A program made the translations under genes and the position numbers. A model generated the notes under the pieces. The model was not told the DNA's origin, ran no database searches, and worked only from the letters and a program-made list of their open reading frames with translations. From Acidimicrobiia bacterium (lineage in GTDB: Bacteria > Actinomycetota > Acidimicrobiia > Acidimicrobiales > CAIXPF01), in NCBI GenBank assembly GCA_947476745.1, contig CANJRG010000003.1, positions 124,001 through 188,000 of the forward strand: a DNA stretch of 64,000 nucleotides, in the 5' to 3' direction. Shown one piece after another: positions 1 to 10,274 of the stretch (position 1 is the first letter of the stretch; every line of letters begins with the position of its first letter).

Positions 1-343
<343 letters not shown>

Positions 344-430
344 TTACGGCAGCTGTGCCGCCGGTGTCGAAGGGGTCCGGGACACCGTTGAAAACGCCGT
401 TGCGCCCGGGGAAAGCGGTAGAAAGAAGAC

Positions 431-1642
431 GTGACCTCCCCCTCCTCACGTGTGTCGCGCCGTGTCGGCGCCATCGCCCCCTCCGCCACCCTCGCCGTCG
501 ACGCCAAGGCCAAGGCACTCAAGGCCGCGGGCAAGCCCGTGATCGGCTTCGGCGCCGGAGAGCCCGACTTCCCGACGCCCGAGCACATCGTGCAGGCCGC
601 CATCGCCGCCTGTTCCGATCCGGTTAACCACCGCTACACACCGGCCGGGGGTCTGCCGGAACTGAAGGCTGCGGTGGCGGCCAAGACGCTGCGTGACACC
701 GGCGTGAGCGTCGGCGCCAACCAGGTGCTGATCACCAACGGCGGCAAGCACGCGGTGGCCGCCTCGTTCGAGACCTTGCTGGACCCGGGCGACGAGGTGC
801 TCGTCCCCGCCCCCTACTGGACCACCTATCCCGAGGCCATCACCCTCGCCGGCGGGGCGTCGGTGGAGATTCCCACCGATGTCGAGGCCGGGTTCCGGGT
901 GTCCATCGAGCAGCTCGAGGCGGCGTGTACGACCCGCACCAAGGTGCTGCTGTTCGTATCCCCGTCCAACCCGACCGGTGCGGTCTACCCCCGCGACGAG
1001 ATCGAGGCCATCGGCCGCTGGGCTCTCGACCGGGGCCTGTGGGTGATCACCGACGAGATCTACGAGCATCTGACCTACGGCACCCACGAGAACCACTCCA
1101 TCCAGAAGCTGGTGCCCGAGCTGGCCGACCAGACGGTGATCCTCAACGGGGTGGCGAAGACCTACGCCATGACCGGCTGGCGGGTGGGCTGGATGATCGG
1201 CCCCGACGACGTGATCACCGGCGCCACCAACCTGCAGTCCCACACCACCTCGAACGTGTCGAACGTGGCGCAGCGGGCGGCGTTGGCCGCAGTCGCCGGC
1301 GACCTCGAGGCGGTGGCCATGATGCGCGATGCGTTCGAGCGGCGCGGCCAGATCATGTACCGAATGCTCAACGAGATCGACGGCGTGACCGCCCTCGAGC
1401 CGCAGGGCGCCTTCTACTGCTTCCCGTCCTTCGAGGGTGTGCTCGGTCGGACCATCGGCGGCCGCTTGGCGAGCTCCACCGTGGAGCTGGCCGAGATCAT
1501 CCTCGAGCAGGCCGAGGTGGCGATGGTGCCAGGGGAGGCCTTCGGCGCCCCGGGCTACATGCGCCTGTCGTTCGCGCTGTCCGACGCCGATCTGATCGAG
1601 GGTGTCGGGCGGGTCGCCGACCTGCTCGGCGGCAAGGGCTGA
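431..1642 (+). CDS. aspC: Pyridoxal-phosphate aminotransferase, aspartate aminotransferase type (class I)
   Basis: A 403-residue fold-type I aminotransferase, probably exchanging the amino group between aspartate and glutamate in the cytosol. [12 protein letters not shown] near residue 38 is typical of the Ib aspartate aminotransferase subgroup. [10 protein letters not shown] and [10 protein letters not shown] bind the cofactor, and K243 in the motif [14 protein letters not shown] is the expected Schiff-base lysine. The start is GTG 431 behind an A/G-rich stretch (GAAAGAAGA). The length is normal for the family. Related family members use other keto acids, so the exact substrate is not certain. 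The S9 peptidase gene follows after 4 nt, suggesting cotranscription. Confidence 0.85.
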   Translation: MTSPSSRVSRRVGAIAPSATLAVDAKAKALKAAGKPVIGFGAGEPDFPTPEHIVQAAIAACSDPVNHRYTPAGGLPELKAAVAAKTLRDTGVSVGANQVLITNGGKHAVAASFETLLDPGDEVLVPAPYWTTYPEAITLAGGASVEIPTDVEAGFRVSIEQLEAACTTRTKVLLFVSPSNPTGAVYPRDEIEAIGRWALDRGLWVITDEIYEHLTYGTHENHSIQKLVPELADQTVILNGVAKTYAMTGWRVGWMIGPDDVITGATNLQSHTTSNVSNVAQRAALAAVAGDLEAVAMMRDAFERRGQIMYRMLNEIDGVTALEPQGAFYCFPSFEGVLGRTIGGRLASSTVELAEIILEQAEVAMVPGEAFGAPGYMRLSFALSDADLIEGVGRVADLLGGKG

Positions 1643-1646
1643 GGCC

Positions 1647-3659
1647 GTGAACGACCCGGCTCCCTCGTCCGGCGCGGTGCAGGTCGCGCCGTACGGCAGC
1701 TGGTCCTCGCCGATCACCACCGCGCTGATCGTGTCGGCCGCAGTGGGGTTGGGCGAGGTCTGGGTGGACGGGCCGAACACCTGGTGGTCGGAGCTGCGGC
1801 CCACCGAGTCCGGCCGGGTCGAACTGGTGCGCGACGGGGTCGACGTGCTCGGTTCGCGGTGGTCGGCCCGGACCCGGGTCCACGAGTACGGCGGCGGTGC
1901 CTGGTGGGTTCACGACGGCGTCGTGTTCTTCGCCAACTGGGCCGACCAGCGGCTCTACCGCCTCGATCCCGGCGCCGCCGAGCCGGCACCGCTGACCGCG
2001 GCGCCCGAGCTGCCCGCAGGGCTGCGCTACGCCGACGGTCGGGTCAGCCCCGACGGCCGCTGGGTGGTGTGCGTGCGCGAGCAGCACCCGTTCGACGAAG
2101 GCGGGCACGGCGAGCCGGTCAATGCCGTGGTGGCCCTGCCCGCCGACGGTGGCGGGCCGGTGTCGGTGCTGCACGACGGACACGACTTCGTCGCGGCCCC
2201 CCGGCTCAGCGCGGACGGCCGGTGGCTGGCCTGGCTGGCCTGGAACCACCCGGACATGCCGTGGGATGCCACCGAGCTGTGGGTGGCCCGTTTCGCCGAC
2301 GGCACGATCAGCGAGGCCCGTTGCGTGCTCGGCGCGGACCGGGCCGAGGCTGTCGTGCAGCCCGAGTGGGGCCCCGACGGCAACCTGTACTTCTGCAGCG
2401 ACCGGTCGAACTGGTGGAACCTGTACCGCTTCGAGCACGACGCGCGGCACGGCCCAGTGGGCTTCCCGGTTCCCGTCACCGCGCTCGAGTCGGAGATCGC
2501 CCTGCCGGCCTGGGTGTTCGGCCGCAGCCGGTACGCCTTCGGTCCCGACGGTGACGCGGTGGTGTTCGCCTTCGGTGGCGGCGACCACGTGCACCTCGGG
2601 GTGGCCGACCTGAACACCCACGCCGTGCGGGTGGTGGAGAGCGGCCTGGCCTCCTTCGAGGCGCTCCGGGTGCGTCGCCGGCCCGACGGCGGGGGCCTCG
2701 AGGTCGTCGGCGTCGGTGCCGGCTTCAGCACCGAGGCCGCGGTGCTGGCCATCGCCCTCCACGACGGCAGCCACCGGCTGCTGCGCCCTCCCCGGCAACT
2801 CGGGCTGCCTTCGGGCATCGTGTCCACGCCCGAGCACGTCACCTTCCCCTCCGCCTCCGGCCGGGTGGCGCACGGCTGGTACTACCCGCCGTGCAACCCG
2901 AACTACCGGGCCCCTGACGGCGAACGGCCGCCGCTGCTGGTGCTCTCCCACAGCGGCCCCACCGCCTCGGCGAACCCGGCGATGAACGTGGCGGTGCAGT
3001 TCTGGACCTCGCGGGGTTTCGCGGTGATCGACGTCGACTACGGCGGCAGCACCGGGTATGGGCGGGCCTACCGCCGCCTGCTCGACGGCGCGTGGGGGAT
3101 CGTCGACGTCGAGGACTGCTGTGCCGCGGCGCAGTGGCTGGCCGCGGCCAGCCGTTGCGACGGCGAGCGCATGGTGATCCGCGGTGGTTCGGCCGGGGGG
3201 TTCACCACGCTCGCCGCCCTGGCCTTCCGCTCGGTGTTCAAGGCCGGGGCGTCGCACTACGGCGTGGCCGACCTCGCCGCGCTTGCCGCCGACACCCACA
3301 AGTTCGAGGCCCACTACCTCGACGTCCTGGTCGGGCCGTACCCGGCCGCGGCCGACCTCTACGAGGCCCGCTCGCCGATCCATCACACCGACGGTCTGGA
3401 CTGTCCGCTCATCCTGCTGCAGGGCAGCGAGGACGTGATCGTGCCGCCGTCACAGAGCCGGGCGATGGCCGCCGCCCTCGCAGCCAAGGGCATCGCCCAC
3501 GCCTACCTCGAGTTCCCAGGCGAGCAGCACGGCTTTCGCCAGGCGGCCAACATCGAGCGTGCGTTGCAGGCGGAGCTGTACTTCTACTCCCGGGTGTTCC
3601 ACTTCCCGCTGGGCGACCCGATCGAGCCGGTCGACATCGTCTTCGGCGAGCGTCTCTGA
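1647..3659 (+). CDS. S9 family serine peptidase (prolyl oligopeptidase / acylaminoacyl-peptidase type)
   Basis: A 670-residue cytosolic peptidase with an N-terminal beta-propeller-like half and a C-terminal alpha/beta-hydrolase half. The catalytic triad is readable: S515 in GGSAGG, D596 in GSEDVIVPP and H628 in GEQHGF. YGGSTGYGRAYR before the nucleophile is also typical of the family. There is no signal peptide. I chose GTG 1647, four bases after the aminotransferase stop; an upstream ATG at 1602 would overlap that gene. It probably trims short peptides or N-acylated peptides, but the substrate cannot be told from sequence. Confidence 0.85.
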   Translation: MNDPAPSSGAVQVAPYGSWSSPITTALIVSAAVGLGEVWVDGPNTWWSELRPTESGRVELVRDGVDVLGSRWSARTRVHEYGGGAWWVHDGVVFFANWADQRLYRLDPGAAEPAPLTAAPELPAGLRYADGRVSPDGRWVVCVREQHPFDEGGHGEPVNAVVALPADGGGPVSVLHDGHDFVAAPRLSADGRWLAWLAWNHPDMPWDATELWVARFADGTISEARCVLGADRAEAVVQPEWGPDGNLYFCSDRSNWWNLYRFEHDARHGPVGFPVPVTALESEIALPAWVFGRSRYAFGPDGDAVVFAFGGGDHVHLGVADLNTHAVRVVESGLASFEALRVRRRPDGGGLEVVGVGAGFSTEAAVLAIALHDGSHRLLRPPRQLGLPSGIVSTPEHVTFPSASGRVAHGWYYPPCNPNYRAPDGERPPLLVLSHSGPTASANPAMNVAVQFWTSRGFAVIDVDYGGSTGYGRAYRRLLDGAWGIVDVEDCCAAAQWLAAASRCDGERMVIRGGSAGGFTTLAALAFRSVFKAGASHYGVADLAALAADTHKFEAHYLDVLVGPYPAAADLYEARSPIHHTDGLDCPLILLQGSEDVIVPPSQSRAMAAALAAKGIAHAYLEFPGEQHGFRQAANIERALQAELYFYSRVFHFPLGDPIEPVDIVFGERL

Positions 3660-3674
3660 GATGGGTGCCCTTCC

Positions 3675-4052
3675 GTGAGCCGGACCTCGACGCGCAGCCG
3701 TCGTCGTGCGGTGGTCCTGGCCGACTTCGCACGCCAGGCCGAGGCCGAGCGGCTGGCGGCGCGCCTGGTCGTCGAGGGCGTGGGCGCGCAGGTCTGGCCG
3801 GTGCAGCAGGCGGCCGCGTTGCTGCCCGGCTCCGAGCCGCCCATCGGGCCGACGGTCGTGGTGGCCCGGGGTGACCACGAGCACGCCTTGACCCTCGCCC
3901 ACCTCTTCGCCGAGGTCGACGCCGGGGTCAGCGTGGTGGCGTCGCCACCGCAGGACGTGTGGCACGGGTCCTTCGTGCGGCTGCTGGTCGGGGTGTTCGC
4001 CGTGTCGATGATCGTCTCCGCGGTGGTGGTGATGCTGTTCGCCGCGGTCTGA
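3675..4052 (+). CDS. Small membrane-anchored protein with DUF2007-like domain
   Basis: A 125-residue protein. Residues 12-80 (VVLADFARQAEAERLAARL onward) resemble the DUF2007 'putative signal transducing protein' fold, in which a beta-strand is followed by a helix that compares two states of a residue pair. A single hydrophobic segment near residues 103-123 should anchor it in the membrane by its C-terminus. The start is GTG 3675, 15 nt after the peptidase stop, so it is probably in the same transcript. No catalytic motif is visible and its role is unknown. Confidence 0.6.
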   Translation: MSRTSTRSRRRAVVLADFARQAEAERLAARLVVEGVGAQVWPVQQAAALLPGSEPPIGPTVVVARGDHEHALTLAHLFAEVDAGVSVVASPPQDVWHGSFVRLLVGVFAVSMIVSAVVVMLFAAV

Positions 4053-4113
4053 GGCTTCCCGATGGGCCGCGGGGCAGTCAATGGTCACACGTGGTTGGGA
4101 TCCGGGCGGAGCC

Positions 4114-4138
4114 GAACCTACGCTGGCGAACCTAGGTT
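4114..4138 (+). promoter_or_regulatory. Candidate promoter/operator region upstream of serA
   Basis: GAACCTA occurs twice 14 bp apart (4114-4120 and 4128-4134). The second copy sits in a perfect 10-bp palindrome AACCTAGGTT (4129-4138). TACGCT at 4119-4124 fits a -10 hexamer. No regulator can be named. Confidence 0.35.
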
Positions 4139-4235
4139 GCTGAACCGACGCTGAGGACCCTGACGACGCGACGTGTCGTGCTGGCCTCCGTGGCCCACCT
4201 GTGACCCCCGCCCACCTGTGAAAGGACATCGTTGT

Positions 4236-5801
4236 ATGGCCCGGATCCTGGTCACCGAGGAGATCGCCGACAGCGGGCTGGACCGCTTGCGTGCCGCCGG
4301 CCACGAGGTCGACGTGCAGCTCGGCACCTCGCCGCAGCAGCTGGTGGAGGCGATGCGCACCGCCAACGCCCTCATCATTCGTTCGGCCACCGACGTCACC
4401 GCGGCGTTGCTGGCCGAGGCTCCCGAGCTGGTGGTGGTCGGCCGGGCCGGTATCGGGCTGGACAACGTCGACGTCGAGGCGGCCACCCAGCGCGGGGTGA
4501 TGGTGGTCAACGCCCCGGAGTCGAACATCCTGTCCGCAGCGGAGCACACCATGGCCTTGCTGCTCGCCCAGGCCCGCAACATCCCCCAGGCCCATGCGGC
4601 GCTGGTCGCCGGTCGCTGGGAGCGCGCCAAGTGGGAGGGCGTGGAGCTCGCCGACAAGACCCTGGGGGTCATCGGCCTCGGGCGCATCGGGCGCCTGGTG
4701 GCCCAGCGTGCTGCGGCGTTCGGGATGCGGATCATCGCCCACGACCCCTACGTGTCACCCGAGCGGGCCCGCCAGATGTCCGTCGAGGTCGTCGAGCTCG
4801 ACGAGTTGCTGGCCCAATCGGACTTCATCACCCTGCACGTGGCCAAGACCCCCGAGACCATGGGTCTGCTCAACGCGGACCGGCTGACACGGACCAAGCC
4901 GGGGGTGCGGATCATCAACGTGGCCCGTGGCGGCCTGATCGACGAGCAGGCACTGGCCGACGCCGTGCGCTCCGGCCATGTCGCCGGGGCGGCGATCGAC
5001 GTGTTCGCCACCGAACCGACGACATCCTCGCCGCTGTTCGATCTGCCCCAGGTCGTGGTCACCCCGCACCTCGGTGCCTCCACCCGCGAGGCCCAGGACA
5101 AGGCCGGCGACACCATTGCCGAGATGGTCGGCCTGGCGCTCGACAACGAGTTCGTGCCCTTCGCGGTGAACGTCTCCGCCGGCGAGGTGTCCGAGACCAC
5201 CAAGCCGTACCTGGCCTTGGCCGAGCGGCTCGGGGCGCTGTTCGTGGCCCTCGCAGAAGGGGTGCCCGACGTGCTCGAGGTCGGCTTCCATGGCCAGATC
5301 GCCGCCGGCGACACCCGCATCCTCACCGTTGCGGTGCTCAAGGGCCTGTTCTCCCGGGGCAGCGCGGTGCCGGTCTCCTACGTCAACGCCCCGTTGATGG
5401 CGGCCGACCGAGGGATCGACGTGCGGGAGAGCCGCAGCACCACCGCGGTCGATTACGTGAACCTGCTGACCATCCGGGGTGGGCACCATTCGCTCGCGGG
5501 GACCGTGGCCAGTGTGAGCGGCGAGCAGCGGCTGGTACGCGTCGACGACAACATCGTGGATCTGCCCCCGGCGCAAAACATGCTCTACGTCCGCAACGAG
5601 GACCGGCCGGGCATGATCGGCAAGGTTGGGACCATCCTCGGCGAGAGCTCGGTGAACATCGACGACATGGACGTCGGTCGCGACCCCAACGGTGACGCGT
5701 CCATGATGATCTTGGCCACGGACCGTCCCGTGGCGCCGGACGTCGTGCAGCGGTTGCGGGCCACGCCCGGCATCGTCAGCGCGCACGCGATGCACAGCTG
5801 A
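4236..5801 (+). CDS. serA: D-3-phosphoglycerate dehydrogenase
   Basis: The first enzyme of serine synthesis, oxidising 3-phosphoglycerate with NAD+. It has 521 residues, the long type I form: a catalytic/NAD core with GLGRIGRLVAQ near residue 148 and the H-bearing PHLGASTREAQ near 270, then an intervening allosteric (ASB) domain, then a C-terminal ACT domain beginning near MLYVRNEDRPGMIG. ACT domains in this family bind serine for feedback control. The start is ATG 4236 with GAAAGGA 10-16 nt upstream; in-frame upstream codons do not resemble the family. serC lies 4 kb away at the window edge. Confidence 0.95.
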   Translation: MARILVTEEIADSGLDRLRAAGHEVDVQLGTSPQQLVEAMRTANALIIRSATDVTAALLAEAPELVVVGRAGIGLDNVDVEAATQRGVMVVNAPESNILSAAEHTMALLLAQARNIPQAHAALVAGRWERAKWEGVELADKTLGVIGLGRIGRLVAQRAAAFGMRIIAHDPYVSPERARQMSVEVVELDELLAQSDFITLHVAKTPETMGLLNADRLTRTKPGVRIINVARGGLIDEQALADAVRSGHVAGAAIDVFATEPTTSSPLFDLPQVVVTPHLGASTREAQDKAGDTIAEMVGLALDNEFVPFAVNVSAGEVSETTKPYLALAERLGALFVALAEGVPDVLEVGFHGQIAAGDTRILTVAVLKGLFSRGSAVPVSYVNAPLMAADRGIDVRESRSTTAVDYVNLLTIRGGHHSLAGTVASVSGEQRLVRVDDNIVDLPPAQNMLYVRNEDRPGMIGKVGTILGESSVNIDDMDVGRDPNGDASMMILATDRPVAPDVVQRLRATPGIVSAHAMHS

Positions 5802-5828
5802 GCCGACGGTGCCGAGCGGTACAGTCGC

Positions 5829-8048
5829 TCAGCGCAGTTCGACCCGGCCGGTGTCAGCCAGCGTTCGCAGCGTGTTGGCCTGCACCGCGGTGTCGCTGAC
5901 CGAGAACACGGTGTCGCCAACGACGACCGTGCGGGTGATGGGCGGCACGTAGCCCCTGCAGACCGGTGGCAGAGCATCGATCGCCGGCTTGGTGCCGGCC
6001 GTTTCGGGGCCTGCCGGTGCGGGGGTCGCGATCGCCGGGGCGACGGCGACGGCGACGGCTGAACCCACAGCTCGGGCCGAACTCGCGGTCCCGGACGATC
6101 CCGCCGAGCTGACGGCACCCGGGGGAATGGTGGGGACGATCACCCCGGACGGGTTCGCACAGGTCACGTCGGGTCCGGAGGGCAGGATGCGGCCCCGTTC
6201 GGTGATCGACGTCTTGCCGATGTCGAGGCCGAGCACCCCGCCGATGGCCATGGCCCCGTCGGGCGAGCCGAAGGTGGCGGTCATCAGCGCCAGCGCCTCG
6301 GGTTCCCACCACAGGAACGACTGGTGGTCCCACTCGGTGTTCAACCAGGCGGCGGGCAGCGTGTAGACGACGGTGCGGGTCGGCCGGGTCGGGTCGGACA
6401 CGTCGAAGGTGGCGACGAGGGCGCCGGTGGTGCGGCCGGTGTCCTCGGCGTCGCGCCCGACGCCGAGCAGGCGGTCCTCGCCGATCGGATGCAGGTAGCC
6501 CGAGTAGCCGTTCATCTTCAGCGCCCCGCTGACCGCCGGCGCCTTGGGGTCACGCAGGTCGACCACGTACAGCGGGTCGGTCTGGCGGAAGGTCACCAGA
6601 TAGGCGTTGGTGCCCACGAATCGCACCCCGTAGATGCGCTCGCCCCGGCCGAGGTCGCCCACCTTGCCCACCGTTACCAGCTCGTTGCCCGAGGCCTCGA
6701 GGGTGGTGACCGAGCTCGAGGACTCGTCGGTCCAGCCCCAGGGGGCACCGGTGGTGGTGGCCACCCGCAGGATGCCGTCGCGTTCGGACATCGAGAAATC
6801 GTTCATCAGGCTGCCGCCCACGCTGCCGGTGGCGGTGTACGCGGCGCGGTCACCGTCGAAGGTGAAGCGGTGGATGCTGGTGGTCACCTCTGTCGGGCTG
6901 CGTTCGGGCGCGTTCGGCGCGCCGGCCTCCGGGGCCGGCGACGCGCTGTCCTGCCAGACCCCGATGGCCACGTAGAGGTTCGCCGGGGACGCGTAGACCT
7001 GCTGGCTGTCGGCGAGGATCGTTACCCCGTTCGGTGCGCCGAGCCGCTCGGCCACGTTCACGCTGAGCAGGGTGGTCGACGTGAAGCTGTGGAAGGTCGG
7101 TGGTACGGACACCGAACGGCAGTCCGCCATCGGACCGTCGTCGACGGTTTGGCCGTCGCCGTCGAGCAGCCGGAAGCGGCCGAGCCAGTCCTCGAGGGCG
7201 GAGTCGGCGATGACCTCTTTGTTGGTGCGCAGCGCCCGGGCCTCCGAGCCGGGTCCGGTGGGGGCCACGAAATCCAGTCCCGGCGGGGTGGTCCGCACCA
7301 CCACCCGGGCGACGTCACCGGTCATGCGGATGCTCAGCACCGACCCCTCCACGACCAGCTGGCGTTGCAGGACCGGCGCCGCTGGATCGGCGACGTCGAC
7401 CTGCCACAGGACGCTGCGGTTGTCGTACCACGGCTGGACGGCGGGCTGATCGCCGAGTGTGGGACCGTCGTCGTTGGTCGTGGCCTGTGGCTGCCCGGCG
7501 ATGAGCAGGGTGGTGCCCACCCGGACCAGCTGCGTCGCAGCGCCCGGCAGGTCGAGGCTGCCCACCACCTTCGGGGTCGGGCCGGCCGCCACGATGTGCA
7601 GTCGACCCCCGGCCAGCACGAACAGGTGGGTGCCGTCGGTCTTGACCAGATCGCCCTCGTCGATGCCGGCCTCGACCGTGTTCGTGGTGGAGTACGCAGT
7701 GCCGGACCCGGCGGAGGTCGCGGTGGGGACCGCGCCGGTGTCCGCTCCGGCGTTGACGGAGGCGTCAGCGGCACGGGCCGCTTCGGCCATCATCGGCTGC
7801 GGGTAGACGCCGAGGCCTTCGAGTCCGTAGGGGGTCACCCGTTCGACGCCGACCTTCTTGAGGTGGGCGAGCAGGTCGTCGCAGGCGTCGAAGCCCCGCA
7901 GCGACGCGGCGAGGGCGAACCGGGCGTTGCCGGCATCGGAGTCGTCGCTGGACCCGATGTCGTCGCCGGCGTTGCGGCAGGCACTGCCGAGCAGGCTCAG
8001 GCAGCCGAGCGCGACCAGGAATCGGGCGGGATGACGGAACGGTCCCAT
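5829..8048 (-). CDS. Secreted lipoprotein with beta-propeller domain (PF09826-like)
   Basis: A 739-residue exported protein. The N-terminus is basic, then hydrophobic (FLVALGCLSLLGSAC), giving a probable lipoprotein signal with Cys near residue 24, although the lipobox is not perfect. The body repeats WD-like strands such as GDLVKTDGTHLFVLAGG, IYGVRFVGTNAYLVTFRQTD and HPIGEDRLLGVG, which match the family of secreted proteins with a C-terminal beta-propeller. The start is ATG 8048 behind GGAGGA; an upstream ATG at 8102 would spoil the signal peptide. It converges on serA with a 27-nt gap. Its role is unknown, probably binding at the cell surface. Confidence 0.75.
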   Translation of the reverse strand: MGPFRHPARFLVALGCLSLLGSACRNAGDDIGSSDDSDAGNARFALAASLRGFDACDDLLAHLKKVGVERVTPYGLEGLGVYPQPMMAEAARAADASVNAGADTGAVPTATSAGSGTAYSTTNTVEAGIDEGDLVKTDGTHLFVLAGGRLHIVAAGPTPKVVGSLDLPGAATQLVRVGTTLLIAGQPQATTNDDGPTLGDQPAVQPWYDNRSVLWQVDVADPAAPVLQRQLVVEGSVLSIRMTGDVARVVVRTTPPGLDFVAPTGPGSEARALRTNKEVIADSALEDWLGRFRLLDGDGQTVDDGPMADCRSVSVPPTFHSFTSTTLLSVNVAERLGAPNGVTILADSQQVYASPANLYVAIGVWQDSASPAPEAGAPNAPERSPTEVTTSIHRFTFDGDRAAYTATGSVGGSLMNDFSMSERDGILRVATTTGAPWGWTDESSSSVTTLEASGNELVTVGKVGDLGRGERIYGVRFVGTNAYLVTFRQTDPLYVVDLRDPKAPAVSGALKMNGYSGYLHPIGEDRLLGVGRDAEDTGRTTGALVATFDVSDPTRPTRTVVYTLPAAWLNTEWDHQSFLWWEPEALALMTATFGSPDGAMAIGGVLGLDIGKTSITERGRILPSGPDVTCANPSGVIVPTIPPGAVSSAGSSGTASSARAVGSAVAVAVAPAIATPAPAGPETAGTKPAIDALPPVCRGYVPPITRTVVVGDTVFSVSDTAVQANTLRTLADTGRVELR

Positions 8049-8166
8049 GGGCTTCCTCCGGGCAGGATCGGACGGGGAGCGTCCGTCGTCGATGACGGCC
8101 ACGACGTTCCCGTCCGATCCAGTGTGCCCGTACCCAGACCGTTCGTCAGGGCAGGCTGGTCCCTTT

Positions 8167-8760
8167 TCAGGCGACCTTCGGCTTGAATCCGTCCCGGCTG
8201 CCCTCGTAGGTGGCGATGTCGTCGGCCATCCGCAGGGTGAGGCCGATCTCGTCGAGGCCCTCCAGGAAGCGCTCCTGGGTGGCCGAATCGAGCGCGAAGG
8301 ACGCCTCGACCCCGATGGAGGGCACTGCGACGACCAGGCGTTCCACGTCGACGGTGATCTCGGTGGTGGGGTCGGCCTCGACCGCGGCCATGATCCGGGT
8401 GACCACCTCGGCGTCGAGCTGGGCCGTGACCAGCCCGTTCTTACCCGAGTTGTTCTTGAAGATGTCGCCGAAGCGGGGCGAGATCACGGCCTTGAAGCCG
8501 TAGTCCATGATCGCCCACACGGCGTGCTCCCGGGAGGAGCCGGTGCCGAAGTTCGGGCCGGAGACCAAGACGGTGGCCCCGGCGTAGCGCTCGTTGTTGA
8601 GGACGAAGTTCCGATCATCTCGCCAGGCCGAGAACAGCCCGACACCGAAGCCGGTGCGCTCGACGCGCTTGAGCCACGAGGCGGGGATGATCTGGTCGGT
8701 GTCCACATCGGAGCGGTTCAGGGGGACGGCGGTGCCGGTGACGACGCGTACTGCTTCCAT
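8167..8760 (-). CDS. leuD: 3-isopropylmalate dehydratase small subunit
   Basis: A 197-residue small subunit of isopropylmalate isomerase. With LeuC it isomerises 2-isopropylmalate to 3-isopropylmalate and, in the citramalate route, converts citramalate to 3-methylmalate. SDVDTDQIIPASWLKR near residue 17 and GPNFGTGSSREHAVWA near 66 are family motifs for the swivelling domain. The start is ATG 8760 with AAGGAG upstream, 11 nt after the leuC stop, so the two are one operon. Confidence 0.95.
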   Translation of the reverse strand: MEAVRVVTGTAVPLNRSDVDTDQIIPASWLKRVERTGFGVGLFSAWRDDRNFVLNNERYAGATVLVSGPNFGTGSSREHAVWAIMDYGFKAVISPRFGDIFKNNSGKNGLVTAQLDAEVVTRIMAAVEADPTTEITVDVERLVVAVPSIGVEASFALDSATQERFLEGLDEIGLTLRMADDIATYEGSRDGFKPKVA

Positions 8761-8771
8761 GACGTGCTCCT

Positions 8772-10187
8772 TCAGCCCAACTCGGCGGGGGTGGTGAACG
8801 TGCCGGCGATGGCGGTGGCCGCAGCCACCGCGGGGGAGACCAGGTGGGTGCGTGCCCCCGGACCCTGGCGGCCCTCGAAGTTCCGGTTGGAGGTCGAGGC
8901 CGACCGCTTGCCCGGCGGGATCTTGTCGGGGTTCATGGCCAGGCAGGCCGAGCACCCCGGTTCGCGCCACTCGAAGCCGGCGTCGATGAACGCCCGGTGC
9001 AGGCCCTCGGCCTCGGCCTGGACCTTCACCGCGTAGGACCCGGGCACGATCCACCCGGTGACGGTCGGCGCGATCTGGCGGCCCTGCACCACCGAGGCGG
9101 CGAGACGCAGGTCCTCGATGCGGGAGTTGGTGCAGGACCCGATGAACACGTAGTCCACGGCGATGTCACGGATGGCCATGCCTGCCTGCAGGCCCATGTA
9201 GTCCAGGGCGCGGGTGCAGGCGTCGCGTTCGATGGGGTCGGCGAAGTCCTCCGGCCGGGGGACATCGGCGTCGATGGCGGCAACCTGGGCCGGGTTGGTT
9301 CCCCATGACACCTGCGGCCGGATCTGGGAGGCGTCGAGGTCGACGACCTTGTCGAAGACCGCGCCGTCCTCGGTGTATAGGGTCTGCCAGTACAACAGGG
9401 CGTGGTCCCAGGCTTCACCGGTGGGGGCGTGGGCGCGGCCCTTCAGGTAGTCGAAGGTGGTCTGGTCGGGGGCGACGAGGCCGGCCTTGGCCCCTCCCTC
9501 GATCGACATGTTGCACAGGGTCATCCGGCCTTCCATCGACAGCGCACGGATGGCCGAACCGCGGTACTCGATGATGTAGCCCATGCCGCCGCCGGTGCCG
9601 ATGTGGCCGATGATGGCGAGGGTGATGTCCTTGGCGGTGGCGCCGGGCGGCAGGGTGCCCTCGACGTTGACGGCCATCTGCTTGGGCCGGAGCTGCTGCA
9701 GGGTCTGGGTGGCGAGCACGTGCTCGACCTCGGAGGTTCCGATACCGAAGGCGATGGCCCCGAACGCCCCGTGGGTGGAGGTGTGCGAGTCGCCGCACAC
9801 GATGGTCATGCCCGGCTGGCTCAGGCCCTGTTCGGGGCCGATGACGTGCACGATGCCCTGGCCGGGGTCGCCCATGGCGTGCAGGGTGAAGCCGAACTCG
9901 GCAGCGTTCTCGCGCATCACCTCGACCTGGCGGCGGCTTATCGGGTCCTCGATGCCCTCGATGCCCTCGACCGGGGTGGTGGGGACGTTGTGGTCCTCGG
10001 TGGCCACGGTCAGGTCGGGCCGGCGGATCTTGCGGCCGGCGAGACGCAGGCCGTCGAAGGCCTGCGGGCTGGTGACCTCGTGGACGAGGTGCAGGTCGAT
10101 GTAGAGCAGGTCTTGCTCACCCTGGCCGCCGGCTCGGACGGTGTGGTCGTCCCAGATCTTCTGGGCCAGGGTGCGGGGTTGGGCCAT
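8772..10187 (-). CDS. leuC: 3-isopropylmalate dehydratase large subunit
   Basis: A 471-residue aconitase-family large subunit carrying the [4Fe-4S] cluster. Cluster cysteines are visible in [11 protein letters not shown] and in [20 protein letters not shown]- and [13 protein letters not shown]-type motifs bind substrate. It is the first gene of leuCD, with GAGGT before ATG 10187. It faces the IclR regulator at 10275 across an 87-bp gap that holds a perfect inverted repeat, so control by that regulator is likely. It would serve both leucine synthesis and the citramalate route to isoleucine through cimA at 13779. Confidence 0.95.
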   Translation of the reverse strand: MAQPRTLAQKIWDDHTVRAGGQGEQDLLYIDLHLVHEVTSPQAFDGLRLAGRKIRRPDLTVATEDHNVPTTPVEGIEGIEDPISRRQVEVMRENAAEFGFTLHAMGDPGQGIVHVIGPEQGLSQPGMTIVCGDSHTSTHGAFGAIAFGIGTSEVEHVLATQTLQQLRPKQMAVNVEGTLPPGATAKDITLAIIGHIGTGGGMGYIIEYRGSAIRALSMEGRMTLCNMSIEGGAKAGLVAPDQTTFDYLKGRAHAPTGEAWDHALLYWQTLYTEDGAVFDKVVDLDASQIRPQVSWGTNPAQVAAIDADVPRPEDFADPIERDACTRALDYMGLQAGMAIRDIAVDYVFIGSCTNSRIEDLRLAASVVQGRQIAPTVTGWIVPGSYAVKVQAEAEGLHRAFIDAGFEWREPGCSACLAMNPDKIPPGKRSASTSNRNFEGRQGPGARTHLVSPAVAAATAIAGTFTTPAELG

Positions 10188-10239
10188 GGTGGGACCTCAC
10201 TTGCCGGGCCTCCGCGCTGGGGTGCTCCGGCGGTGGTTG

Positions 10240-10266
10240 ATCTTGTCTCACATAATGAGACAAGAT
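10240..10266 (+). promoter_or_regulatory. Inverted-repeat operator between leuC and the IclR-type regulator
   Basis: A perfect 11-bp inverted repeat, ATCTTGTCTCA (10240-10250) and TGAGACAAGAT (10256-10266), is separated by CATAA. CATAAT (10251-10256) also fits a -10 hexamer for the regulator gene. Actinobacterial LtbR/NdgR regulators are known to act in the leuCD-regulator intergenic region, so this is the probable binding site for the adjacent regulator. Confidence 0.7.
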
Positions 10267-10274
10267 TCCGACTG

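Noticed and set aside
1497-3386. Long minus-strand frame inside the aminotransferase and peptidase genes
   Set aside because: Shadow frame; the plus-strand S9 peptidase has a complete catalytic triad.
5797-5832. Terminator between serA and the convergent lipoprotein
   Set aside because: Only a 7-bp stem (GCTGAGC/GCTCAGC) with a 22-nt loop and no U tract; too weak to call.
6324-8186. Long open frame antisense to the beta-propeller lipoprotein (620 codons)
   Set aside because: High-GC shadow of a real gene with a good signal peptide and RBS; its translation is Gly/Arg/His-rich without any family motif.
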